Source of the DNA: Streptosporangium sp. NBC_01495
GTDB taxonomy: Bacteria; Actinomycetota; Actinomycetes; Streptosporangiales; Streptosporangiaceae
NCBI RefSeq assembly: GCF_036250735.1
Contig: NZ_CP109430.1
Span: 7,440,001 to 7,504,000, forward strand
Length of the DNA: 64,000 nt
Direction of reading: 5' to 3'
A program made the translations under genes and the position numbers. Shown here piece after piece: positions 17,047 through 24,007 of the stretch (the first letter of the stretch is position 1; every line of letters begins with the position of its first letter). The notes beneath the pieces are model-generated. The model was not told where the DNA came from and did not search any database. It saw only the letters and a list, made by a program, of their open reading frames with translations.

Positions 17047-18030
17047 TCAGATCTCGTGCTCGCCCCGAACCGGCAGGCCGTACCGCCGGGCGAGGGGGTT
17101 CCACAGCTTCAGGAAGCCCTTCTTCGCCGTGGTCGCCTCGCCGGAGAGGGCGAGACCGCGCCGGTAGTCGGCGTCGCCGCTCCAGGCGCGGCTGCACCCG
17201 GCCTCCTGGCGGGTCGCCCAGGCGAGGAACGCCTCGTCGGCGTCGAACGAGGCGGTCAGGGCCCGGGTGAGGCGCTCCTTGACCGCGTCGCCGCCGTCGA
17301 GCGCGCCGGTGCCCAGCGCGTTGGCCTGGACCACCTGCTCGCGGCGGGCGGCGGTGATCCGCTGGAGCGTGGCGAGCCCGGTGGCGGTGCCCTCGCAGGA
17401 ACGCAGCAGGCCGAGGGCCGAGCCGAGGCCCGACCGGGAGCCGCCGCTGTCGGCGAGCAGGGCGTCGAGGACCCTGGCCTGGGTCTCGGCGTCCTCGGGC
17501 CCCTGGGGAGCCCGCCCGGCCGGGGGCGTCCCGGTCTCGGCCTCCGCCCGGTCGCCGCTCGCCGCCGTCCGGATGCCGCCCGCCACGGAGGTGCCGCCGT
17601 CTCGCGGGGTGAGCCAGAAGGCTCCCGCGGCGACCATCGTCACCGCGAGGACCGTGGCCAGCGCGACCGGCGGCCAGACCTTGCGGTCCCCGCGGGGCGC
17701 CCGGCCCCGCGGCGGTGCCGGAGCCCGATCCCCCGGCGTGGGCTGCGGAGGTCGCTCGTCCGGCGGGAGATGCTGCTGCCAGTCGGCGGGATCCTGCCGC
17801 CACTCTCCCGGCGGGATCCGGCTCCCGCCCGGAGGAACGCCCCGCGGGGACTGAGCCGGTGGTGACTGAGCAGGTGGTGACTGAGCAGGTGGGATCTGGG
17901 CCGGCGGGAAACCGGCCGACGGGGACTGACTCACCGGGGGCCCACCCCTCGTCGGCGCCCCGCACCCGGGGCATCGCGGCAGCCCGCTCACAGGGGTGCC
18001 ACATCGATTGCAGAACGCCTGCTGCTCCAT
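17047..18030 (-). CDS. Double zinc-ribbon membrane protein
   Basis: A 327-aa protein with two CxxC zinc-ribbon knuckles at the very N-terminus (CNRCGTP, CPGCGAP), a Pro/Gln-rich linker containing repeated PPAQS units (a 15-bp DNA repeat near 17849-17895), one membrane helix (VALATVLAVTMVAAGAFWL, about residues 125-143) and a predicted extracytoplasmic domain of about 180 residues with CEGTA and CSRAW cysteines. The C-terminal domain is not one I recognise. It is upstream of hemW on the same strand and divergent from the chitinase gene. Confidence 0.75.
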   Translation of the reverse strand: MEQQAFCNRCGTPVSGLPRCPGCGAPTRGGPPVSQSPSAGFPPAQIPPAQSPPAQSPPAQSPRGVPPGGSRIPPGEWRQDPADWQQHLPPDERPPQPTPGDRAPAPPRGRAPRGDRKVWPPVALATVLAVTMVAAGAFWLTPRDGGTSVAGGIRTAASGDRAEAETGTPPAGRAPQGPEDAETQARVLDALLADSGGSRSGLGSALGLLRSCEGTATGLATLQRITAARREQVVQANALGTGALDGGDAVKERLTRALTASFDADEAFLAWATRQEAGCSRAWSGDADYRRGLALSGEATTAKKGFLKLWNPLARRYGLPVRGEHEI

Positions 18031-18130
18031 GCCTTACCAAGTTAGCCGAAGCGACCCGCCGTCCACCGGTCAAAACGCCGTTGGCCGTTGACGGCCAGAT
18101 CACGCAGGTCTACGATCCGGGAAAACTTAA

Positions 18131-18143
18131 AGGAAAGTTTCCT
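18131..18143. promoter_or_regulatory. Palindrome AGGAAA-G-TTTCCT upstream of the chitinase gene
   Basis: A perfect 13-bp inverted repeat, AGGAAAGTTTCCT, 32 bp before the GTG start of the GH18 chitinase, in a locally AT-rich stretch (CTATAAGTTACTATTCC follows). The position suits an operator overlapping the promoter of a catabolically controlled secreted hydrolase gene. The regulator is unknown. Confidence 0.5.
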
Positions 18144-18175
18144 ATAAGTTACTATTCCAAGCAGTGGAGAAGCCC

Positions 18176-19453
18176 GTGCAGAGACTCCTCCGTAAAGTGA
18201 TCGCGGCAGCCCTCGCCGCGGGTCTGGTGGCGGTGGCCGTACCGGCCCCGGCCCAGGCCCAGACCTCCCAGGGACACGGTGACCGCTACAAGCGGGTCGC
18301 CTACTTCATCCAGTGGGGCGTCTACGGTCGCAACTACCACGTCAAGGACATGGAGACCAGCGGCGCGGCCGCCAAGCTGACCCATATCAACTACGCCTTC
18401 GGCTTCGTCAACGCCGGTGGCGACTGCTACTCCCCCGACCCGTGGGCCGACTGGCAGCGCCCGGTGCCCGCCGAGCAGAGCGTGGACGGCGTCGCCGACG
18501 CCGAGGGCCAGGCGCTGAACGGCAACCTGAACCAGCTGAAGAAGCTCAAGGCCAAGCACCCCGGTCTCAAGGCGCTGATCTCCCTCGGTGGCTGGACCGG
18601 TTCGAAGTACTTCTCCGACGCGGTGCTCACCCCCGAGGGCCGCGCCAAGCTGGCCTCCTCCTGCATCGACCTGTGGCTCAAGGGCAACCTGCCCGGCACC
18701 GCGGCCGGTACCGGCGCGGGCGTGTTCGACGGCATCGACCTCGACTGGGAGTGGCCCGGCTCCTCCGGCGAGGTCGGCAACGTCATCCGTCCCGAGGACA
18801 AGCGGAACTTCACCCTGTTCGTCACCGAGCTGCGCCGCCAGATGAACCAGTTCGACCGGCGCACCGAGCTGACCGCCTTCCTGCCCGCCGCCGCCGCGAA
18901 GATCGACGCGGGCTTCGAGGTCCGCGACGTCTTCAAGCAGCTCACCTTCGCCACCGTCCAGGGCTATGACCTGCACGGCCCGTGGGAGACCGTCACCGGC
19001 CACAACGGCAACCTGTTCAACGACCGGCGCGACCCCAACCCGGTGAAGTACAGCGTGGACCAGACCGTCCGCGACTACCTGACGCGCGGCGCCCCCGCCA
19101 AGAAGATCGTGGTGGGCGTGCCGTCGTACGGCCAGGGCTGGACCGGCGTCACCGGCGGGAAGAACGGCCTGTACGGGACCTCCACCGGCCCCGCTCCCGG
19201 CACCTTCGCCCCGGGGACCGAGGACTACAAGGTCCTCGTGAACAAGCCCGGCAAGCGCTACCGCGACCTGCTGACCGGGTCCGTGTGGCTCTACGACGGT
19301 AACGAGTTCTGGTCCTACGACGACCCGACCTCGCTGCTCCAGAAGGCGGCCTACATCCGCCTGAAGGGTCTCGGCGGCTCGATGATGTGGTCCATCGACC
19401 AGGACGACACCCGGGCGTCCCTCACCTCGGCGCTCTACAGCGTCCTGCGCTAA
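18176..19453 (+). CDS. Secreted GH18 chitinase
   Basis: Family 18 glycoside hydrolase that cuts beta-1,4-GlcNAc linkages in chitin outside the cell. The 425-aa preprotein starts with a Sec signal peptide (basic QRLLRK, hydrophobic AAALAAGLVAVAVPA, cleavage after AQA) and continues into a TIM barrel with SLGGWTGSKYF and the catalytic signature FDGIDLDWEWP, whose last Glu is the proton donor. No carbohydrate-binding module is present. GTG at 18176 has GGAG 6 nt upstream; GTG at 18164 lacks a ribosome site. A bidirectional terminator follows. Confidence 0.93.
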   Translation: MQRLLRKVIAAALAAGLVAVAVPAPAQAQTSQGHGDRYKRVAYFIQWGVYGRNYHVKDMETSGAAAKLTHINYAFGFVNAGGDCYSPDPWADWQRPVPAEQSVDGVADAEGQALNGNLNQLKKLKAKHPGLKALISLGGWTGSKYFSDAVLTPEGRAKLASSCIDLWLKGNLPGTAAGTGAGVFDGIDLDWEWPGSSGEVGNVIRPEDKRNFTLFVTELRRQMNQFDRRTELTAFLPAAAAKIDAGFEVRDVFKQLTFATVQGYDLHGPWETVTGHNGNLFNDRRDPNPVKYSVDQTVRDYLTRGAPAKKIVVGVPSYGQGWTGVTGGKNGLYGTSTGPAPGTFAPGTEDYKVLVNKPGKRYRDLLTGSVWLYDGNEFWSYDDPTSLLQKAAYIRLKGLGGSMMWSIDQDDTRASLTSALYSVLR

Positions 19454-19468
19454 GCGACCCTCTCATAC

Positions 19469-19510
19469 CGGGCGAGGCCGCAGGATCTGGGTCACCTGCG
19501 GCCTCGCCCG
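19469..19510. terminator. Bidirectional terminator between chitinase and lepA
   Basis: Perfect 16-bp arms (CGGGCGAGGCCGCAGG at 19469-19484 and its complement at 19495-19510) with a 10-nt loop, placed in the 63 bp between the convergent chitinase and lepA stop codons. The + strand continues with CACGTTCTACTTCTT. Confidence 0.88.
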
Positions 19511-19516
19511 CACGTT

Positions 19517-21355
19517 CTACTTCTTGGCCTTGTCCGTGGAGGACTCGGTGGACAGCGCGGCGACGAACGCCTCCTGGGGCACCTCGACGCGGCCGACCAT
19601 CTTCATCCGCTTCTTGCCCTCCTTCTGCTTCTCCAGCAGCTTGCGCTTGCGGGAGATGTCGCCGCCGTAGCACTTGGCGAGGACGTCCTTGCGGATGGCG
19701 CGGATGTTCTCACGGGCGATGACCCGGGCACCGATGGCCGCCTGGATCGGCACCTCGAACTGCTGCCTGGGGATGAGCTCGCGCAGTTTCTTGGCCATCT
19801 CGACCCCGTAGGCGTACGACTTCTCCCGGTGGACGATGGCGCTGAAGGCGTCCACGGCCTCGCCCTGGAGCAGGATGTCGACCTTGACCAGGTCCGACTC
19901 CTGCTCGCCCGAGGGCTCGTAGTCCAGCGAGGCGTAGCCGCGCGTACGGGACTTGAGCTGGTCGAAGAAGTCGAAGATGATCTCGCCGAGCGGCATGGTG
20001 TAGCGGATCTCGACGCGGTCCTCGGACAGGTAGTCCATGCCCTGCAGATTGCCCCGGCGGTTCTGGCAGAGCTCCATGATGGCGCCGATGAACTCCGAGG
20101 GGACGAGCACGGTCGTCTTGACCATCGGCTCGAAGACCTTCTCCACCTTGCCGGTGGGGAACTCCGAGGGGTTGGTGACGACGACCTCCTTGCCGTCCTC
20201 CATGATCACCCGGTAGACCACGTTGGGCGCGGTCGAGATGAGCGAGAGGTTGAACTCGCGCTCCAGCCGCTCGCGGACGATCTCCATGTGGAGCAGGCCG
20301 AGGAAGCCGCAGCGGAATCCGAAGCCCAGCGCCGCGGAGGTCTCCGGCTCGTAGTCCAGGGCGGCGTCGTTGAGCTGGAGCTTGTCCAGGGCCTCGCGAA
20401 GGTCGGGGTAGTCGTCCCCGTCGATCGGGTACAGGCCGGAGAAGACCATGGGCTTGGGGTGGTCGTAACCGCTGAGCGCCTTGAGGGCCGGACGCGTCAC
20501 GGAGGTCACCGTGTCGCCGACCCGCGACTGGCGGACGTCCTTCACGCCGGTGATCAGGTAGCCCACCTCGCCGACGCCCAGCCCCTTGTCGGCGATCTTC
20601 GGCTCGGGCGAGATGACGCCGATCTCCAGCGTCTCGTGGGCCGCGGTGGTGGACATCATCAGGATGCGCTCGCGCTTGCCCAGGTGACCGTCCATCACCC
20701 GGACGTACGTGATCACGCCGCGGTAGGTGTCGTAGACCGAGTCGAAGATCAGCGCGCGGGCGGGCGCGTCGGCGTCGCCGACCGGGGCCGGGACGCTCGC
20801 CACCACGTGGTCGAGCAGCTCGCGGACGCCGATGCCGGTCTTGCCGGAGACCCTCAGCACGTCCTCCGGCTCGCAGCCGATGAGGTGGGCGATCTCCGCG
20901 GCGTACTTCTCCGGCTGGGCGGCGGGCAGGTCGATCTTGTTGAGCACCGGGATGATCGTCATGTCGTTGTTCATGGCCAGGTAGAGGTTGGCCAGCGTCT
21001 GCGCCTCGATGCCCTGCGCGGCGTCGACCAGCAGGATCGCGCCCTCACACGCCTGGAGCGACCGGGAGACCTCGTAGGTGAAGTCGACGTGCCCGGGGGT
21101 GTCGATCATGTTGAGGACGTAGTCGGTGTCGCCGACCTGCCACGGGAGCCTGACCGCCTGCGACTTGATCGTGATGCCGCGCTCGCGCTCGATGTCCATC
21201 CGGTCGAGGTACTGGGCGCGCATGGAACGGTCGTCGACCACTCCGGTGATCTGCAGCATGCGGTCGGCGAGCGTCGACTTGCCATGGTCGATATGCGCGA
21301 TGATGCAGAAGTTGCGGAGCACAGCGGGGTCGGTCTGGCCAGGCTGAATGCGCAC
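19517..21355 (-). CDS. lepA: Elongation factor 4 (LepA)
   Basis: Ribosome-associated translational GTPase. The 612-aa protein has G1 HIDHGKST, G3 DTPGHVDF and NKIDLP, then the EF-G-like domains and the unique LepA C-terminal domain ending near GGDISRKRKLLEKQKEGKKR. GTG at 21355 (VRIQPGQTDPAVLRN) matches the usual family N-terminus; the frame is open to 21451 without a ribosome site. lepA beside rpsT and holA-comEC is the standard order in actinomycetes, but here a GH18-type gene lies between lepA and rpsT. Confidence 0.95.
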   Translation of the reverse strand: MRIQPGQTDPAVLRNFCIIAHIDHGKSTLADRMLQITGVVDDRSMRAQYLDRMDIERERGITIKSQAVRLPWQVGDTDYVLNMIDTPGHVDFTYEVSRSLQACEGAILLVDAAQGIEAQTLANLYLAMNNDMTIIPVLNKIDLPAAQPEKYAAEIAHLIGCEPEDVLRVSGKTGIGVRELLDHVVASVPAPVGDADAPARALIFDSVYDTYRGVITYVRVMDGHLGKRERILMMSTTAAHETLEIGVISPEPKIADKGLGVGEVGYLITGVKDVRQSRVGDTVTSVTRPALKALSGYDHPKPMVFSGLYPIDGDDYPDLREALDKLQLNDAALDYEPETSAALGFGFRCGFLGLLHMEIVRERLEREFNLSLISTAPNVVYRVIMEDGKEVVVTNPSEFPTGKVEKVFEPMVKTTVLVPSEFIGAIMELCQNRRGNLQGMDYLSEDRVEIRYTMPLGEIIFDFFDQLKSRTRGYASLDYEPSGEQESDLVKVDILLQGEAVDAFSAIVHREKSYAYGVEMAKKLRELIPRQQFEVPIQAAIGARVIARENIRAIRKDVLAKCYGGDISRKRKLLEKQKEGKKRMKMVGRVEVPQEAFVAALSTESSTDKAKK

Positions 21356-21388
21356 CGGGGTCCGTTTCAACAGATTGATGACGATCAT

Positions 21389-21408
21389 ACGGCTGGCATG
21401 CCAGCCGT
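21389..21408. promoter_or_regulatory. Perfect 20-bp palindrome between divergent lepA and GH18-like gene
   Basis: ACGGCTGGCATGCCAGCCGT is a perfect palindrome with no spacer, situated 33 bp upstream of the lepA start and 21 bp upstream of the divergent gene at 21430. The symmetry and place between divergent starts suit a dimeric repressor, or it may be a hairpin in the lepA leader. Confidence 0.5.
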
Positions 21409-21429
21409 CTTCCATGGTGACATGTCCGG

Positions 21430-22431
21430 GTGATTGCCCGGACCAGAGCACGGCGCGGCCTGCGGTTCCTCGCTATGGTGGCGGCCCTGCTCCTCGCGCT
21501 TCCAGGGGTGGCCGTGGCCACCCTCACCCTGCAGTTTACCGGGACACCCGCCCCATGGGCGAAGACGACCGGCCACGACGCCCTGTGGCTGGGCCACGCG
21601 TGGGTCGACGGCCGTAAGACGGCCGACGACGTGCGAACCCTCGCCACCCGGCTGCGAAAGACCGGGATCAAGGACGTGTACGTCCATTCCGGCCCGTTCG
21701 ACCCGGACGGGACCCTGCCCATCGGCAAGTATCCGAAGGCGGCCGACTTCCTGAAATGGTGGCGCGAGGAACTCCCAAAGGTCAGGGTGTCGGCCTGGCT
21801 CGGCCAGAAGGTCGACGGCGTCCTGGACCTGGACGACGCGGCCTCCAGACAGCGCGTGCTGGACGGCGCCCGCGCGATCACGGCGCTCGGCTTCGACGGC
21901 GTCCACTACAACTTCGAGCCGATCGGCGACGGCGACACCGACTTCCTCGACCTGCTGACCCGGACCCGCGCGATCGTGGGCGACGGCCTGCTCTCCACCT
22001 CGACCCCGCAGATCGAGCCGTTCCCGCTCGTCCGCCCGGCCGCGCGCGCCGCCACCGGCCGCGACAAGTACTGGTCACCCGACTACTTTCGCCAGGTGGC
22101 GAAGCTCACCGACCAGGTGGCGATCATGACCTACGACTCCTACCTCCCCTTCCCCTCCGTCTACGGCGGCTACGTCGTACGGCAGAGCTCGCTGGCGCTG
22201 GAGCTCGTCCCCGAGGAGAAGACGGTGCTGATCGGCGCCCCGGCCTATCATGACCACGGCGTCTCCTGGGCCGACGAGGCCGAGAGCGTCGAGAAGGCGG
22301 CCAGGGGCGCCCGGCTGGCGTTGACCTCGTACGGCAAACCTCGCGAGCGGTTCGGCCTGGCGCTCTACGTCGACTTCGCCGCCACCAAGGAGGACTGGGC
22401 GGAGTACGACAAGTTCTGGTTCAAGCCGTGA
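21430..22431 (+). CDS. Secreted GH18-like glycoside hydrolase-related protein
   Basis: A 333-aa protein with an uncleaved anchor or signal peptide (FLAMVAALLLALPGVAVA, residues 13-30) and a TIM-barrel-like domain. FDGVHYNFEPIGDGDTDFLD resembles the GH18 beta-4 signature with the catalytic Glu kept but the DxxDxDxE spacing altered, and MTYDSYLPFP recalls the GH18 MxYD motif. It may bind or cut a glycan; the substrate is unknown. The GTG at 21430 is the furthest plausible start; no strong ribosome site is visible. It is divergent from lepA. Confidence 0.7.
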   Translation: MIARTRARRGLRFLAMVAALLLALPGVAVATLTLQFTGTPAPWAKTTGHDALWLGHAWVDGRKTADDVRTLATRLRKTGIKDVYVHSGPFDPDGTLPIGKYPKAADFLKWWREELPKVRVSAWLGQKVDGVLDLDDAASRQRVLDGARAITALGFDGVHYNFEPIGDGDTDFLDLLTRTRAIVGDGLLSTSTPQIEPFPLVRPAARAATGRDKYWSPDYFRQVAKLTDQVAIMTYDSYLPFPSVYGGYVVRQSSLALELVPEEKTVLIGAPAYHDHGVSWADEAESVEKAARGARLALTSYGKPRERFGLALYVDFAATKEDWAEYDKFWFKP

Positions 22432-22500
22432 GCGTTCTGGTCCGAGCCATCGGGATCACACGCTAAACTGATCAGGCATCCCTCTGCCCGGCCTGTCGAT

Positions 22501-22543
22501 TTGAGTGTCGACCACGGCAGTTGGTAGCCTAGTCAACTGCGTG
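22501..22543 (+). promoter_or_regulatory. rpsT promoter and leader stem-loop
   Basis: TTGAGT (22501-22506), an 18-bp spacer, then TAGCCT (22525-22530) resemble -35 and -10 boxes about 70 bp before the rpsT start. The -10 lies in the loop of a strong inverted repeat, GCAGTTG (22517-22523) with CAACTGC (22534-22540), extended by CAC/GTG around one bulged base. A regulator site or a leader structure is possible. Confidence 0.45.
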
Positions 22544-22599
22544 TGGCGCGCCCTCTCTGCCCGCGCGCCCCATCCAACGACATTCACCGAGGCTTCTTC

Positions 22600-22872
22600 G
22601 TGGCGAACATCAAGTCCCAGATCAAGCGCAACCGGCAGAACGAGAAGGCCCGGCTGCGTAACAAGGCTGTCAAGTCTTCCCTGAAGACGGCCATCCGCAA
22701 GTTCCGCGAGGCCGCCGACCAGGGTAACGCCGAGCAGGCCCTCGTGCTGCAGCGCGCCGCCTCCCGCCAGCTGGACAAGGCCGCCAGCAAGGGCGTGATC
22801 CACAAGAACCAGGCAGCCAACCGCAAGTCGGCGATCGCCCAGCGCGCCGCCGCCCTGTCGGTCGCCAAGTAG
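22600..22872 (+). CDS. rpsT: 30S ribosomal protein S20
   Basis: Small basic protein that binds 16S rRNA early in 30S assembly. The 90-aa sequence VANIKSQIKRNRQNEKARLR matches the S20 family from its first residue, with the central KSSLKTAIRKFREA and C-terminal GVIHKNQAANRKS. GTG at 22600 is chosen because it gives the normal family start and has GAGG 8 nt upstream; the frame extends to 22543 without support. It is transcribed opposite to lepA and holA. Confidence 0.96.
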   Translation: MANIKSQIKRNRQNEKARLRNKAVKSSLKTAIRKFREAADQGNAEQALVLQRAASRQLDKAASKGVIHKNQAANRKSAIAQRAAALSVAK

Positions 22873-22888
22873 TTCCACGCACCGCCGG

Positions 22889-22915
22889 ACGCCGCATCCC
22901 CACGGGGTGCGGCGT
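22889..22915 (+). terminator. rpsT terminator
   Basis: ACGCCGCA-T-CCCC (22889-22901) pairs with GGGGTGCGGCGT (22904-22915) with one bulged T and a two-base gap, followed by TCTCGTGTCTCTCC. It lies 17 bp after the rpsT stop. Confidence 0.8.
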
Positions 22916-23023
22916 TCTCGTGTCTCTCCGGGCCCCGCCGGCGAAGGCTCAGGCCGGGTCACCATCCGTTTCCGGGAGGAACCCGGTTTCCGGGAACCTC
23001 CCGATCACCCGGGTGGCACTCCT

Positions 23024-24007
23024 CTAACGTCCCGTGCGGCTGGCCACCACGGTCTGGACCATGTGCTCCAGCGCGTACGCGGGGTCGGCTCCGCCGCCCT
23101 TCACCTGGGCGTCCGCGGTGGCGGCGGCCTGGATCGCGCGGGCGAGGCCCTCCGGACCCCAGCCGTTCAGCTGCCGCTGGACCCGGTCGATCTTCCAGGG
23201 CGGCATGCCGAGATGGCTGGCGAGCTGACCGCCCCGGAGGTTGCGGGGAGCGCCCCCCACCTTGGCCAGCGAGCGCAGGCCTCCGGCGAGCGCGCTCACC
23301 AGCAGGACGGGTGCCGTACCGGTCGAGAGCGCCCAGCGCAGTTGCTCCAGAGCGTCGCCCAGCCGCCCCTCGACGGCCGAGTCGGCCACGGTGAACCCGC
23401 TGACCTCTGCCCTGCCCCGGTGATAGCGCGCGACGGCGGCCTCGTCGATCGTCTTGCCGGGGGTGTCGAAGGCGAGCTGGCTGCACGCGGCGGCCAGCTC
23501 GCGCAGGTCGTTGCCCACGGCGTCGAGGAGCGCGGAGGCGGCGTCGGCCCCGATGGTGCGTCCGGCCCGCTTCAGCTCCGCCTTGACGAACGCCAGGCGC
23601 TCGGCCGGTTTGGTCACCTTGGTGACGGAGACCACCTGGGCTCCGGCCTTCTTGACCCCGTCGACCAGAGCCTTCCCCTTGACACCTCCCGGGTGGACGA
23701 GGACCAGCACGGTCTCGTCCGCCGGGTGGGCCGCGTAGGAGACGACCTCGGCGATGACGTCCTTGCCGAGGTCCTGGGCCGAACGGACGACCACCACCGA
23801 CCTGTCGCCGAACAGTGAGGGCGACGTCATGCGGGTGAGCTCCCCGAGCTCCATCTTCGAGCCGGGGAGGTCGTGCACCTCGGCGGTCGGATCAGCCGCC
23901 TTGGCCGCCGAGGTCACCTCGCTCACCGCGCGGTCGGCCAGCAGTTCCTCGTCGCCGAGTATCAGGATCACGGGTGCCGGATCGGTTGCCGCCATGTCGA
24001 GCAGCAT
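23024..24007 (-). CDS. holA: DNA polymerase III subunit delta
   Basis: Clamp-loader subunit that opens the beta sliding clamp. The 327-aa protein shows the family pattern PAPVILILGDEELLADRAVSEV at the start, LFGDRSVVVVRSAQDL, LVLVHPGGVKGKALVDGVKKAG and the C-terminal helical collar domain (WALSTGTAPVLLVSALAGGLRSL, PPWKIDRVQRQLNGWG). ATG at 24007 has a GGGA about 6 nt upstream; ATG at 23995 is the alternative. The upstream comEC frame overlaps this start by about 40 bp, so the two may be translationally linked. Confidence 0.93.
   Translation of the reverse strand: MLLDMAATDPAPVILILGDEELLADRAVSEVTSAAKAADPTAEVHDLPGSKMELGELTRMTSPSLFGDRSVVVVRSAQDLGKDVIAEVVSYAAHPADETVLVLVHPGGVKGKALVDGVKKAGAQVVSVTKVTKPAERLAFVKAELKRAGRTIGADAASALLDAVGNDLRELAAACSQLAFDTPGKTIDEAAVARYHRGRAEVSGFTVADSAVEGRLGDALEQLRWALSTGTAPVLLVSALAGGLRSLAKVGGAPRNLRGGQLASHLGMPPWKIDRVQRQLNGWGPEGLARAIQAAATADAQVKGGGADPAYALEHMVQTVVASRTGR

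Noticed and set aside
15623..18103. One 826-aa minus-strand frame covering hemW and upstream sequence
   Set aside because: Only the part from GTG 16834 matches HemW. Upstream residues are repetitive and antisense to the real zinc-ribbon gene frame.
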